From Clostridiaceae bacterium (lineage in GTDB: Bacteria; Bacillota; Clostridia; Peptostreptococcales; Natronincolaceae), in the NCBI GenBank assembly GCA_018432235.1, contig JAHDLO010000010.1, positions 434,001 through 498,000 on the forward strand: DNA of 64,000 nucleotides, written 5' to 3'. Within the stretch, counting starts at the first letter, position 1. Each line of letters begins with the position of its first letter. Position numbers and translations under genes: made by a program. The notes under the pieces were generated by a model. The model ran no database searches. It was not told the DNA's origin and saw nothing but the letters and a program-made list of their open reading frames with translations. This document shows, one piece after another, positions 1-8,884 of the stretch.

Positions 1-215
1 CTATATTGGGTTATAGATACAGAATCTACCCCTGTCCCCAGCATACCCTTGCCGCCATATATTGACATTGGTGTGGCCTGAGCTTGATTCAGCCTTTGCC
101 GTGAATAGCCCGGTGTATTGACATTTGAAATATTATGTCCGGTTACATCCAAGGCTCTTTGAGCTGTAAATAAACCTGATGAAGCAATATTAAAGCCTGT
201 AAAAGTTGAACGCAT
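1..215 (-). CDS. flgK: Flagellar hook-associated protein 1 (FlgK), N-terminal part
   Basis: This is the first 71 codons of FlgK, the junction protein between flagellar hook and filament; the rest runs off the window edge. The start is the ATG at 215, followed by an N-terminus with the flagellar rod/hook signature: a FNIASSGL segment, then GHNISNVNTPGYSRQR, where the NxxNxxTxGY core is typical of hook/rod proteins. It sits 14 bases downstream of flgN, which encodes the FlgK/FlgL export chaperone, so both are probably co-transcribed from the flgM side. Only truncation by the window is seen, with no sign of a broken gene. Confidence 0.93.
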   Translation of the reverse strand, partial: MRSTFTGFNIASSGLFTAQRALDVTGHNISNVNTPGYSRQRLNQAQATPMSIYGGKGMLGTGVDSVSITQY

Positions 216-229
216 AATGTACCCCCTTA

Positions 230-727
230 TTAAACCCGTGCATCAAATAGATTGGTTTTTATTTTGGCTTTTTCCTGTGCGTTTCCGCTGTATTTCATCC
301 CCTCAATTGGGTCACTGGTCAGTATGTCTATGCTGAAATTGATAAACTCCAGCTGCTGCTTAATTAGCTTTTCATTTGCCTCATTGGCTTCCTTGATCTT
401 CATAATTGTTTCCAATAGCTGATTTCTCAAGGCATCTATTTCCTCTACATCCTCTTGGTCCTCCATCAGCATTAGCAGCTCTGAAAGGCTACCAATCTCC
501 GGCAGCTCCAGCTCCTCTGCTATTGCCACAAAGATGGACCGTCTTATTTTTTCATAGGTGCCCATCCTGGCAAGGTACTGCTGCTCCAGCTTTGTCATTT
601 CATCCAGCTGCTTAACCTTAGAGGCCTTTATCACATTTATCTTTTCATTTTCCAGCCTCAATGCCTCATTGTAGGTATTATTCTCCTGTATGAGGGTCTC
701 CTTAAGCTGTTCGATAGCTCTTTTCAT
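230..727 (-). CDS. flgN: FlgN family flagellar export chaperone
   Basis: A 165-residue, almost entirely helical and charged protein with no membrane segment, as expected for FlgN, the cytoplasmic chaperone that holds FlgK and FlgL before secretion. The assignment rests mainly on size, coiled-coil character and position between flgM and flgK, the same order as in Bacillus. A GAGGTG ribosome binding site lies 8 bases before the ATG at 727. The protein sequence itself has few diagnostic residues, so the family call is partly contextual. Confidence 0.85.
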   Translation of the reverse strand: MKRAIEQLKETLIQENNTYNEALRLENEKINVIKASKVKQLDEMTKLEQQYLARMGTYEKIRRSIFVAIAEELELPEIGSLSELLMLMEDQEDVEEIDALRNQLLETIMKIKEANEANEKLIKQQLEFINFSIDILTSDPIEGMKYSGNAQEKAKIKTNLFDARV

Positions 728-753
728 CCTTTATTCACCTCGAATATGCTCTG

Positions 754-1047
754 TTAGATTTTTTTGTCGATTAGAATACTATCAAATATCTTCTCTGCTA
801 TTTCCTGGCCGGATACATTATAGCTTCCCTGTTGAAGTCTTTCCTTTATCTCATTAACCTTTTCTTCTCTTATCTCCGGCAGCTCCTTAAAGGCCTTTAG
901 GGCCACCTGAAATTCTTTGGCCTTTGTAGAGAGCTGCAGCTGATCCTTTGGCAGCTCAACGCCATTTACCTTTTGTCCGGAGGAATTATTGGATTTATTG
1001 TAAACCTGCATTGCCTTTGTCACATTAGGATTATTGTAAATTTTCAT
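754..1047 (-). CDS. flgM: Anti-sigma-28 factor FlgM
   Basis: A 97-residue protein matching FlgM, which binds sigma-28 (SigD/FliA) and holds late flagellar transcription off until it is exported. The N-terminal half is polar and likely disordered. The C-terminal half has the family pattern: LSTKAKEFQ, then a helix with EIREEKVNEIKERLQQGSYNV, then a final helix with EIAEKIFDSI. An AGGTG site precedes the ATG. The stop is 26 bases before flgN, and yvyF lies upstream, the Bacillus comFC-yvyF-flgM-flgN-flgK order. A sigma-28 gene is not in the window. Confidence 0.9.
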   Translation of the reverse strand: MKIYNNPNVTKAMQVYNKSNNSSGQKVNGVELPKDQLQLSTKAKEFQVALKAFKELPEIREEKVNEIKERLQQGSYNVSGQEIAEKIFDSILIDKKI

Positions 1048-1118
1048 AAAAAAACACCTCAGCTTCTTCCGATTTATTTATACTACTATTATCGGCAATA
1101 GCTGGGTGTTTCTTAATA

Positions 1119-1538
1119 TCATTTTAATTTTTTTCTAATATCTGCGATATACATCTTTTCGCTTCCTGATTTAGCAATGGTTTTTTCCGGTGGCTTTTTA
1201 TCCTTCTTTAAAACAGCGCCGAATTCCCGCTGCATCTCAATTACACACACATCACAGAAACGCCCTGACTTGATCGGCTTGCCACAACGTTCACAGTCTA
1301 AGAAGAGATTGCTGTCATCTCGTATTTCTATTCGCCCTTCTCTTAAATACCGTAAAATCTGTTTTTCAGTAACATCCGTTTCCTGTGATACCTCCATAAC
1401 CGTTGCTCCGGGATTATCATATAAATAATCCTTTACCCTTTTAAATTCCTCTTCATCGTTATTGCTGCATCGGGCGCATATCGGTATCCCATTATAGGAG
1501 AAAACCCTACCACACTTTGTACAATTTCTCAAATCCAT
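1119..1538 (-). CDS. yvyF: YvyF-type flagellar operon regulator with two zinc knuckles
   Basis: A 139-residue protein of the flagellar operon protein family (TIGR03826, B. subtilis YvyF). The N-terminus carries a CTKCGRVF knuckle paired with CARCS near residue 23. The centre reads as a helix-turn-helix (VMEVSQETDVTEKQILRYLREGRI), followed by a second C4 pair (CERCGK, CDVC). The C-terminus is lysine rich. Family members are flagellar regulatory proteins whose exact mechanism I do not know. The start at 1538 follows a GGGGGAG site. It lies between comFC and flgM, as in Bacillus. Confidence 0.88.
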   Translation of the reverse strand: MDLRNCTKCGRVFSYNGIPICARCSNNDEEEFKRVKDYLYDNPGATVMEVSQETDVTEKQILRYLREGRIEIRDDSNLFLDCERCGKPIKSGRFCDVCVIEMQREFGAVLKKDKKPPEKTIAKSGSEKMYIADIRKKLK

Positions 1539-1701
1539 AATGTACTCCCCCTTAAGAGCTACTTTAATATAATGGATATTTCCTTGATTAAATGACGCTT
1601 CGCTGTATTCGCTTTATGAATAAACGCACTTTCCTATGATATAAGAAATCGTTAACAAATCTACTTATTAATATATCGGAGACATCTGCGGCTTTCTTTA
1701 A

Positions 1702-2409
1702 TTATTCCTTTTCCAGCATGCCTCTGGCAAAGGTCATGGCGGTAACCGCTTCCGCTCCGGCTTCATAAAGCACTTTACCGCATTCCTCAATAGTAGCACC
1801 AGTGGTTAGTATATCGTCTATAATCAGTATGCTTCTTCCAGAAATATTTTCAGGTTTTTTCAGCCGAAATGCAGCTCTAACATTTTCTCTTCTATCCAAC
1901 CGAGACAGCTGATGCATGATTCTTGTGTTTCGAGTTCTTATGAGATTGGTATGAGCCACCTCAACACCTGTTTTGATTCCCAGATATTTTGCCAACAGGG
2001 CTGCCTGATTAAAGCCCCTTCGTCTTTTCTTTTTATTATAGAGGGGAACGGGGATTATAAGGTCAAAGTCAATGGTTTCTCCTGACAAAAAATCCTTCAT
2101 TATCTCCGCCATCTCTCTGGAGAGATAGGTATTGTGCTTGTATTTCAATGCGTAAATCAGCTTCTTGGCCTCGCCTCTGTAGGCAACAGCAGAAAACATC
2201 CTTATACCCCTGCCATCCCCTGTGGTATAGGCAGCCTGTAACCACCTTTTGTTTTCTATAAAGCTTATCTCTTTAAGACAGACTGTACATATACCATAGG
2301 CTGATCCTTTATCTAATTTTCCTTTACATACCATGCAGCTCAATCCGGGAGGATATACCAAATCTAAAAGGGCCTCCCATGTAAGCCTGACCTCTGACAT
2401 CAGCCCCAT
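1702..2409 (-). CDS. comFC: ComF family competence/phosphoribosyltransferase-like protein
   Basis: A 235-residue ComFC/GntX-type protein. An N-terminal four-cysteine zinc finger (CMVC near residue 25, CTVC near residue 40) is followed by a phosphoribosyltransferase fold whose PRPP-binding loop is visible as ILIIDDILTTGAT. A conserved basic segment KKKRRRGFNQA lies mid-protein. In transformable bacteria ComFC helps take up and process single-stranded DNA. No comFA helicase gene is adjacent here; the next gene upstream is recD2. The start is somewhat uncertain, with the ATG at 2409 or the internal ATG three codons later. Confidence 0.88.
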   Translation of the reverse strand: MGLMSEVRLTWEALLDLVYPPGLSCMVCKGKLDKGSAYGICTVCLKEISFIENKRWLQAAYTTGDGRGIRMFSAVAYRGEAKKLIYALKYKHNTYLSREMAEIMKDFLSGETIDFDLIIPVPLYNKKKRRRGFNQAALLAKYLGIKTGVEVAHTNLIRTRNTRIMHQLSRLDRRENVRAAFRLKKPENISGRSILIIDDILTTGATIEECGKVLYEAGAEAVTAMTFARGMLEKE

Positions 2410-2439
2410 AGCTCTCTCAGCACCTTAACCATCTTATTC

Positions 2440-2460
2440 TTAGTTTAGGAAATTGAATAT
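2440..2460. repeat. 21-base dispersed repeat, copy 1
   Basis: The 21 bases here are identical to 38544-38564; the shared core is TTTAGGAAATTGAATAT. Both copies sit just upstream of minus-strand genes (comFC here, ywlE there). A weaker relative (TTTTAGGAAA) occurs near 47690. The function is unknown. Confidence 0.5.
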
Positions 2461-2523
2461 GACATGGCAGTGCAATTTCCTCATTTAACTATTCGACTCC
2501 AATCAGCATTTCCCTCCATTAAA

Positions 2524-4752
2524 TTAGCTGCTGTATTGAAAATCGAAATATTTTTTCAGTCTAATACCTAAGCCGGAATATCGCTCTACGATATGATTAT
2601 TGTTCACCATCTGCCTTAAATACGTCTCTGTACCTACTAAAACCACCAGTGACCTGGCCCGAGTTACAGCAGTATATAAAAGATTTCTGGTCAATAGCAT
2701 TGGCGGCCCCCAGGTGATGGGCATTACCACCACAGGGAACTCACTGCCCTGACTCTTGTGAACTGTAACACAATAGGCCAGCTCCAGCTCCTCCACCTGT
2801 GAAAAGTCATATAACACCAGCTTATAGTCATCAAAGAGTACCGCAACCTCTTGATTTGACAGGTCAATTTTGTGAATATATCCAATGTCACCATTAAATA
2901 TGCCCTCACCCGCTGTTTCCTCTGTTGAGGAGTCAATGCTCTTCCATCTTAGGGTATAGTTATTCCTTATTTGCATAACCTTGTCCCCCTCCCGCAGAAG
3001 CTTCCCGTGAAAGTCCTTTTCCTTCTTCCAGCGATCAGGCGGGTTTAGCCGTTGCTGTAAGGCCTTATTCAAGCTTATGGTACCCACCTCTCCCTTTTTC
3101 ATGGGGGAAAGCATCTGTATTGACCTTATGGCATCATAGCTGTAATGCTTGGGCAGTCTGTCCTTCACCAGATCAACAAGAGTGTCTGCAACATCTTGTT
3201 GCCTGCTTTTACTAATAAAAAAGAAATCCTTATCCTTCACATTAAAGCTGGGAAACTCTCCTTTATTAATTCTATGGGCATTGACTATGATCATGCTCTC
3301 CTGTGCTTGTCTAAAAATTTCATTCAATCGCACTACCTTTACAATATTGCTGGAGATAATATCCTTCAAGACATTGCCAGCCCCAACAGAGGGAAGCTGA
3401 TCCGCATCCCCCACCAATATCAGCCTTGTGCCTGGATTTATAGCCTTCAACAGACTATTCATCAGCAGTATGTCCACCATAGAAACCTCATCTATAATCA
3501 CGACATCAGCCTCCAGAGGATTCTCTTCATTCTTCTGAAAGGCCAGCTCCTCTTCACCATCACTGTAGCCCATCTCCAGCAGTCTATGTATGGTCTTGGC
3601 CTCTCTGCCGGTGGCCTCTGACATCCGCTTTGATGCTCGTCCGGTGGGGGCTGCTAAAATAATCTTTTTCTCCAGCCCTTCAAATATTTTTATTAAAATA
3701 TTTATGGTTGTGGTTTTTCCTGTACCGGGACCACCGGTCAGCACCATGATGCCATTAACCAACGATTCCTCCACAGCTTCCATCTGATGACGGGCCAGCT
3801 GAATAGCTTCTTTCTTTTGAAGCCTCTGGAGCTCAGCCTGAAGCTCAATTTCGTCCATTTGAAAAACTGTCTGAGACAGCTCTATAATCCGCTTGCATAC
3901 ATTCGCCTCTGCATAATAATAGGGCATTGAATAAACCACCAGCTGATCATTAAATTTCTCCAGCTGAATTTTTTGATCCAGCGCTAAGTACCCTATAGCA
4001 TCCTCTACAGCCTCAGGCTGTACATTTATAAGCTCAGACGTCTTCTTAACCAAAAGCGTCTTTGGGGAATAGGTATGTCCCTCTGCATGTATGGCGTTTA
4101 ATACATATCTAGCAGCTGAGTGGATTCTATATTTAGAATTTCTGTCAATTCCTAAGGACATGGCTATCCGATCGGCAATTTTAAAGCCTATGCCAAAAAT
4201 ATCCTCCGCCAATCTATAGGGGTTCTCCTGTATAGTAGCTATAGTTTTATCGCCATATTTTTTATATATTTTAACGGCGTAGCTTGGTGAAATATCATAC
4301 TGAGTCAAAAACAGAATAATTTCTCTAAGCTCCCTTTGCTCCTGAAAGGCCTCAATTATCGTCTTGGCCTTAGCCTCACCAATACCGGGAATTTCAGTTA
4401 ACCTTTGGGGAGTCATCTGCATAATTTCAAGGGTATCTTCACCGAAATGATATACAATACGAGCAGCCATCTTGTCGCCAATGCCCTTGATGACCCCCGA
4501 GGACAGATAGCTCAAAATGCCTTCTTTGGTGGAGGGATGAATCGGTCTATATTCCTGAACCTCCAGCTGCCTGCCATAATTAGGGTGCATGGTCCATTTA
4601 CCCTTGACCCCTACATTCTCCCCCTCCTTCAGTGCAGGGAGGTATCCTATTATGGTAACATCCTCCGCCTCACAGGAAAGAATGCCCACAGTGTAGCCAT
4701 TGGATTCATTCTGAAAAATAACCTCTATCAATCTGCCCTCTAACTCCACCAT
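2524..4752 (-). CDS. recD2: RecD2-type ATP-dependent DNA helicase
   Basis: A 742-residue 5'-3' helicase of the RecD2/YrrC family, a RecD-like enzyme that works without RecBC in Firmicutes. An N-terminal OB-like region is followed by helix-hairpin-helix repeats (GIGDKMAARIV, IPGIGEAKAKTI, GIGFKIADRIA). The helicase core has Walker A GGPGTGKTTT near residue 340, Walker B VVIIDEVSM, and a motif VI-type ending TAVTRARSLVVLVG. The long N-terminus distinguishes it from RecBCD RecD. A GGGAGGGATG site precedes the ATG. It lies between comFC and metK, and its own promoter is not obvious. Confidence 0.95.
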   Translation of the reverse strand: MVELEGRLIEVIFQNESNGYTVGILSCEAEDVTIIGYLPALKEGENVGVKGKWTMHPNYGRQLEVQEYRPIHPSTKEGILSYLSSGVIKGIGDKMAARIVYHFGEDTLEIMQMTPQRLTEIPGIGEAKAKTIIEAFQEQRELREIILFLTQYDISPSYAVKIYKKYGDKTIATIQENPYRLAEDIFGIGFKIADRIAMSLGIDRNSKYRIHSAARYVLNAIHAEGHTYSPKTLLVKKTSELINVQPEAVEDAIGYLALDQKIQLEKFNDQLVVYSMPYYYAEANVCKRIIELSQTVFQMDEIELQAELQRLQKKEAIQLARHQMEAVEESLVNGIMVLTGGPGTGKTTTINILIKIFEGLEKKIILAAPTGRASKRMSEATGREAKTIHRLLEMGYSDGEEELAFQKNEENPLEADVVIIDEVSMVDILLMNSLLKAINPGTRLILVGDADQLPSVGAGNVLKDIISSNIVKVVRLNEIFRQAQESMIIVNAHRINKGEFPSFNVKDKDFFFISKSRQQDVADTLVDLVKDRLPKHYSYDAIRSIQMLSPMKKGEVGTISLNKALQQRLNPPDRWKKEKDFHGKLLREGDKVMQIRNNYTLRWKSIDSSTEETAGEGIFNGDIGYIHKIDLSNQEVAVLFDDYKLVLYDFSQVEELELAYCVTVHKSQGSEFPVVVMPITWGPPMLLTRNLLYTAVTRARSLVVLVGTETYLRQMVNNNHIVERYSGLGIRLKKYFDFQYSS

Positions 4753-5100
4753 ATTTCATCCCTCCCCTCCCAAAATCTCTTTAAATATTATATCATATGA
4801 GTAAGATCGAAAAGCATTTTTCTACCACATTATCTAGCACAAAAATCTTTTTGCTTTTCCCTTTAATTTTTTTATTTATTCCTTACAACCTCGAGCCATA
4901 TAAAAAAGCTGTAGAATAAACCTGAGTCACGCATTATGAAATGACTTTAAAACGTCGCACTGCAACGCTTACGCATAGAACATAGCACTCTGTGCATTTA
5001 TTTCATAGCTTCTTAGTAAATGTTTAAAATCCGGCAAATGTTGAAAAACTCGATAAAAAACCCCAAAAGCGATAATCGCCTTTGGGATTTTAAATATATC
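4753..5100. other. Intergenic region between metK and recD2
   Basis: This 348-base, AT-rich stretch holds no convincing gene. It contains the metK terminator (5055-5086), a spaced inverted repeat (TATGAAAT near 4935 and ATTTCATA near 5003), and presumably the recD2 promoter close to 4790. Confidence 0.6.
5055..5086 (-). terminator. Intrinsic terminator of metK
   Basis: Read on the minus strand, an 11-base-pair stem (5062-5072 with 5076-5086, loop TTA, one G-T pair) is followed by a run of six T. It begins about 15 bases after the metK stop codon. Confidence 0.85.
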
Positions 5101-6291
5101 CTATAGTCCAGCTTCTTTTCTTAAAATTTCAGCCTTGTCAGTCTTTTCCCATGGCAGATCAATATCTGTTCTGCCGAAGTGACCGTAGGCAGCAGTTTGT
5201 CTGTAGATCGGCCTTCTTAGGTTGAGATTATTAATGATTGCGGCAGGTCTTAGGTCAAAATGCTTTGAAACCAGCTCTTCAATTAATTCTTCGCTTACCT
5301 TAGCGGTGCCGAAGGTCTCAACAAGAATAGAAACCGGCTTAGCCACACCGATGGCATAGGCTAATTCTATTTCACATTTGTCGGCCAAGCCTGCTGCTAC
5401 AATGTTCTTAGCAACATATCTTGCGGCATAGGCAGCAGAACGGTCAACCTTGGTTGGATCTTTACCGGAGAAGGCGCCACCGCCATGACGAGCATATCCA
5501 CCATAGGTGTCTACTATGATCTTTCTGCCGGTTAAGCCAGCATCGCCTTGTGGTCCACCGATAACGAATCTTCCGGTAGGGTTGATGAAATACTTCGTGT
5601 TTTTATCTAATAGATTGGCAGGTACAATCTTATTAATGACATGCTCTATCATATCTTTTTCGATTTCCTTTTGCTCAACCTCAGGGCTATGCTGAGTGGA
5701 AATAACTATGGCATCCACTCTTACAGGCTTATCGCCATCATACTCAACAGTAACCTGGGTCTTACCATCTGGTCTTAAATAGGCTAGCGTACCATTCTTT
5801 CTTACATCGGAAAGCCTCTTTGCCAGCTTATGTGCTAAAGAGATGGGTAATGGCATAAGCTCAGGCGTTTCATTGCAGGCAAAACCAAACATTAAGCCCT
5901 GGTCACCTGCACCAATTGCTTCAATTTCGTCATTCATATCGCCCTTCTTGCTTTCAAGCGCTTCATTAACCCCCATAGCAATGTCTGGAGATTGCTCATC
6001 GATAGCAGTTAAAACAGCGCAGGTGTCGCTGTCGAAGCCATATTTTGCTCTTGTGTACCCTATTTCTTCAATTGTCCTTCTCACAATTTTAGGGATGTCG
6101 ACATAGCATTCTGTCGTAATTTCACCAGCTACTAAAACCAGACCAGTCGTCACACTGGTTTCACAAGCAACCCTTGCCTTGGGGTCCTTTTCAAATATTG
6201 CATCTAGAACTGCATCTGAAATTTGATCACAAATCTTATCTGGATGTCCTTCTGTTACAGACTCTGAAGTAAATAATCTTTTTCTAGACAT
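5101..6291 (-). CDS. metK: S-adenosylmethionine synthetase
   Basis: A 396-residue MetK, the normal family length. It joins ATP and methionine to make SAM in the cytosol. Diagnostic segments include the N-terminal [16 protein letters not shown] (ATP/methionine site), [12 protein letters not shown], the P-loop-like [21 protein letters not shown], and [28 protein letters not shown] lies just before the ATG. The gene is monocistronic: a terminator follows it, and a SAM-I riboswitch lies about 200 bases upstream, so expression should drop when SAM is abundant. Confidence 0.98.
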   Translation of the reverse strand: MSRKRLFTSESVTEGHPDKICDQISDAVLDAIFEKDPKARVACETSVTTGLVLVAGEITTECYVDIPKIVRRTIEEIGYTRAKYGFDSDTCAVLTAIDEQSPDIAMGVNEALESKKGDMNDEIEAIGAGDQGLMFGFACNETPELMPLPISLAHKLAKRLSDVRKNGTLAYLRPDGKTQVTVEYDGDKPVRVDAIVISTQHSPEVEQKEIEKDMIEHVINKIVPANLLDKNTKYFINPTGRFVIGGPQGDAGLTGRKIIVDTYGGYARHGGGAFSGKDPTKVDRSAAYAARYVAKNIVAAGLADKCEIELAYAIGVAKPVSILVETFGTAKVSEELIEELVSKHFDLRPAAIINNLNLRRPIYRQTAAYGHFGRTDIDLPWEKTDKAEILRKEAGL

Positions 6292-6486
6292 TTTATACCT
6301 CCTTAATTTTATCTTTGTGTTATAACTGTGCTCTTGATACTTTATAAATATGAATCTCTATTGAATATAGAGTCTATTTACAATTAAAAAATATGTATAA
6401 TGCTCAATAGTAATATACCCAAAACATCAATAATAATGCTCATAAATCTCAGTAAGCATTGAGGCTCAAAGCAATTCAGAACAAAT

Positions 6487-6630
6487 AAAAAACCTCTTCA
6501 TAAGAAGAGGTATAAATTACTTTATCCTCACCTCATCTTACAGAATCTAAATTCTGTGGAATTAGCACCATACAAATATGGTTGCTGGGTTTCATCGGGC
6601 CCTTTCCCTCCACCTCTCTTGATAAGGCAT
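6487..6630 (-). promoter_or_regulatory. SAM-I (S-box) riboswitch with terminator, upstream of metK
   Basis: On the minus strand the conserved S-box core is readable: CTTATCAAGAGAGGTGGAGG, then GGCCCGATGAAACCCAGCAA, then GGTGCTAATTCC. It is followed by an expression-platform hairpin (ACCTCTTC/GAAGAGGT, 6492-6510) and a T tract. SAM binding is expected to favour termination before metK. About 195 bases separate the terminator from the metK start. Confidence 0.96.
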
Positions 6631-6772
6631 CAAGATGCTATTCAGTTAATCCTAAATTATAATAACATTGAGTTTTTTCTATGTCAACATTATTTTTACT
6701 AATATGAAACTTTTTTGTCGCCGTGACCATCATAAAAGATATAGGATGGCTTAATAGGTACATTTAGGACCG

Positions 6773-7240
6773 CTATAAGGCTACAAAGACAGAGCTAATG
6801 AAAAGTATCATCACACCTGCCAATACAGTTCCAAGGGTAATGGCAGGAAAAGCATACTTAAAGGGTATGTTCAATAAAATAGCTGCCAGACATCCGCTCC
6901 ATACACCTGTAGTGGGTAGAGGGACCGCCACAAATATTATGAGACCTATTGCGCTGTACTTTCTTATTTTACTGCTTTTTTTCAGGGTTCTTTTAACAAT
7001 ACGATCTAAATGCTTTTTGAAATAACCCAGCTGCCTTAAATACATAAATATGGGTTTTATGAAAATCAACAAAAAAGGTACTGGAATCAAACTGCCTATA
7101 ATACCTAAAGCTGTGGCATGCAGAGGATGCATACCCAAAGAAATACCAATTGGAATTGCTCCTCTAAGCTCTGTTAACGGCATAGCAGCAATAAATATGA
7201 TCATCAGCTCCTTGGTTACTAGCTCTAAAAGCTTACCCAT
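6773..7240 (-). CDS. Small multidrug export family membrane protein (COG2426)
   Basis: A 155-residue integral membrane protein with about four hydrophobic segments. It matches the small multi-drug export family (PF06695) through the N-terminal ELRGAIPIGISLGMHP motif and the central VPLPTTGVWSGCLAA motif. The family name is historical; the transported substrate is unknown. It stands alone on the minus strand between the metK riboswitch and a divergent Spo0E-like gene. The start is the ATG at 7240 behind a weak GAGG site. Confidence 0.82.
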   Translation of the reverse strand: MGKLLELVTKELMIIFIAAMPLTELRGAIPIGISLGMHPLHATALGIIGSLIPVPFLLIFIKPIFMYLRQLGYFKKHLDRIVKRTLKKSSKIRKYSAIGLIIFVAVPLPTTGVWSGCLAAILLNIPFKYAFPAITLGTVLAGVMILFISSVFVAL

Positions 7241-7463
7241 CGCCTCACCTCTATTATCTCGTTATTAACATTATATAGAGGGGGACAACGTAATATTAAT
7301 ATAAATAGCCGCTGATGTCATACAATTGGAATATATGCAATCTTTATTTAATGTTTACTGCAACTAATAATTGGTATAATAAAATAAACATAATCTGTAC
7401 AAGCCGATTCTTTTGATGCATAAGGTTTAGTGTTTCAAAAATAACTCTTACGAGGTGATTCTA

Positions 7464-7646
7464 GTGGATGATATTCAAAAGCTTCAGGAGCTAAAGGTTG
7501 AAATAGAAACACTGAAGACCAAGCTTCGTCATTGTTTGGATGAAGCCTTAAGTACGGAATCAATAATGGAGTTAAATGTTAAGATCGATGAGCTTATTGT
7601 ACAGTATCACCTGATGAAAAATGAAAAGCAACAGAAGCACCCCTAA
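7464..7646 (+). CDS. Spo0E-like aspartyl-phosphate phosphatase family protein
   Basis: A 60-residue all-helical protein resembling Spo0E, which removes phosphate from Spo0A and delays sporulation. The pattern is two helices with the C-terminal helix ELNVKIDELIVQY. The usual S-x-x-x-D signature reads N-x-x-x-D here, so phosphatase activity is uncertain. A GAGGTG site at 7452-7457 with a 6-base spacer points to GTG 7464 as the start; the earlier in-frame GTG at 7455 overlaps that site. A hairpin terminator follows directly. Confidence 0.72.
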   Translation: MDDIQKLQELKVEIETLKTKLRHCLDEALSTESIMELNVKIDELIVQYHLMKNEKQQKHP

Positions 7647-7670
7647 TAGCTGAGGATATTAGGGGCTTAA
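7640..7670 (+). terminator. Terminator after the Spo0E-like gene
   Basis: A nine-base-pair stem CCCCTAATA/TATTAGGGG (7640-7648 with 7657-7665) overlaps the stop codon and is followed by a weak T-rich tail. It lies between convergent genes and may serve both. Confidence 0.65.
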
Positions 7671-7683
7671 TTTGGGGTTCCGG

Positions 7684-8610
7684 TTAAAGTAAAGCAGCGA
7701 TCAGGGGAATGGTCATCATGGATAGCAGCGTCGTTATAAATACACCCTTTGATGCCAGATGAGGCTCCGTATCATATATGGCAGAAAAAATAGCAGTATT
7801 GGCGGCTGCAGGCATTGCCATCACCAAAACAGGAATCCCAAGAAGAATACCCCTTAATCCTATGGTATGGAGTCCAAGCCATACAACTATCGGTATGACA
7901 AGCAGTCTAATAAATGAAATAATAAAAAGCCTTCTATCGCTGAAAATTTCCTTAATAGGAACCTCCGCCAGCATTGAGCCTATTATGATCATCGATAGCG
8001 GAACCGTTGTTTCTCCTAATAAATTCAGAGTTTCATAAATGATAAAATGCAGCTTTATAGATAGAGCAAACAGGCTGAAGCCTAGAATAACGGCTAATAT
8101 GCCTGGATTGATCAATATCTTCTTTAAATCTGACCCCTTGAAGCTCATATTTTCTTCATTAGTCATCAGCGCTACACCCAATGTCCAGAGCAGAACATTA
8201 AATACAATATTGAAGAGGGCTGTATAGAATACGCCTAGATCCCCATATATTACCTTTATTATTGGATAGCCCATATATCCTACATTGGAAAAAATAAGTA
8301 TAAACCGAAACACCTTTTCTTCCGCCCCCTTATAGCCCAATGTCTTAGTTGAAAAATAGGCTATAGCTATGGCGATAAAATGGGCAACGACTGATAATAT
8401 GATGATTTTAATACTGCCCAGCATTACCTCCCTTGAAAAGGAAAATTGCATAGACTTGATGATTAGGGCCGGCAGAGTTATCTGAAGGATCAGTCTGCTG
8501 ATGCCTCTATTGAGGCTACTGTCTAATATATTTAACCTTCTTGCGGCATAGCCCGACAATATCAATGCAAACAAAATCGCAATCTGGTTAAATAAAGTAA
8601 TTAAGGTCAT
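7684..8610 (-). CDS. AEC family transporter (auxin efflux carrier type)
   Basis: A membrane protein of about 308 residues with roughly ten hydrophobic segments, matching the AEC family (PF03547). It has the split layout of two five-helix halves and conserved glycine/proline-rich helices such as VGYMGYPIIKVIYGD and VMAMPAAANTAIFSAIY. Bacterial members export or import small organic acids; the substrate is not readable here. An AAGGAG site best serves the ATG at 8610 (residue 4 of the longest frame). A related YwkB-type transporter lies near tdk in B. subtilis. Confidence 0.85.
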   Translation of the reverse strand: MTLITLFNQIAILFALILSGYAARRLNILDSSLNRGISRLILQITLPALIIKSMQFSFSREVMLGSIKIIILSVVAHFIAIAIAYFSTKTLGYKGAEEKVFRFILIFSNVGYMGYPIIKVIYGDLGVFYTALFNIVFNVLLWTLGVALMTNEENMSFKGSDLKKILINPGILAVILGFSLFALSIKLHFIIYETLNLLGETTVPLSMIIIGSMLAEVPIKEIFSDRRLFIISFIRLLVIPIVVWLGLHTIGLRGILLGIPVLVMAMPAAANTAIFSAIYDTEPHLASKGVFITTLLSMMTIPLIAALL

Positions 8611-8723
8611 AAACATCACTCCTTCAGTATCATATGCAGAGACCTGCAGTCTATATATTATAGTTTAATACATTTGGTCTAATTTGGTAACCCTAAGGCG
8701 AGCTAAGATCAGTTTTTTTACAC

Positions 8724-8761
8724 AAAAAAAACTACAGACCCTAATCACTTAGAGCCTATAG
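8724..8761 (-). terminator. Strong terminator after the 31-codon peptide gene
   Basis: On the minus strand a 13-base-pair stem (8749-8761 with 8732-8744, three G-T pairs, loop GTGA) is followed by eight T. It starts 27 bases after the stop of the small gene at 8789. Confidence 0.85.
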
Positions 8762-8788
8762 AAGGAGGGGGGGAAATAGAACTTTATA

Positions 8789-8884
8789 TCAATATATAGG
8801 ATCTTTCTTCTTTTTATCATCCTTGGCTGTCCTATCTAAAATGAAGTATAATGCTGCCAATAGGCATATGTAAATTACTTTCAT
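8789..8884 (-). CDS. Small single-pass membrane peptide, 31 residues, unknown
   Basis: An ATG at 8884 with a GGTGGTGAT site 4-5 bases upstream opens a 31-codon frame ending in TGA. The predicted peptide has a hydrophobic N-terminal segment (VIYICLLAALYFIL), then a highly charged tail with DDKKKKD. This topology suggests a single membrane helix with a basic cytoplasmic end. A strong intrinsic terminator follows directly, so the region behaves as a complete transcription unit. I do not recognise the family. Confidence 0.6.
   Translation of the reverse strand: MKVIYICLLAALYFILDRTAKDDKKKKDPIY

Noticed and set aside
3145..3621. Antisense open frame of 158 codons opposite recD2
   Set aside because: It overlaps a fully intact, motif-rich helicase gene and shows no ribosome binding site or recognisable features.
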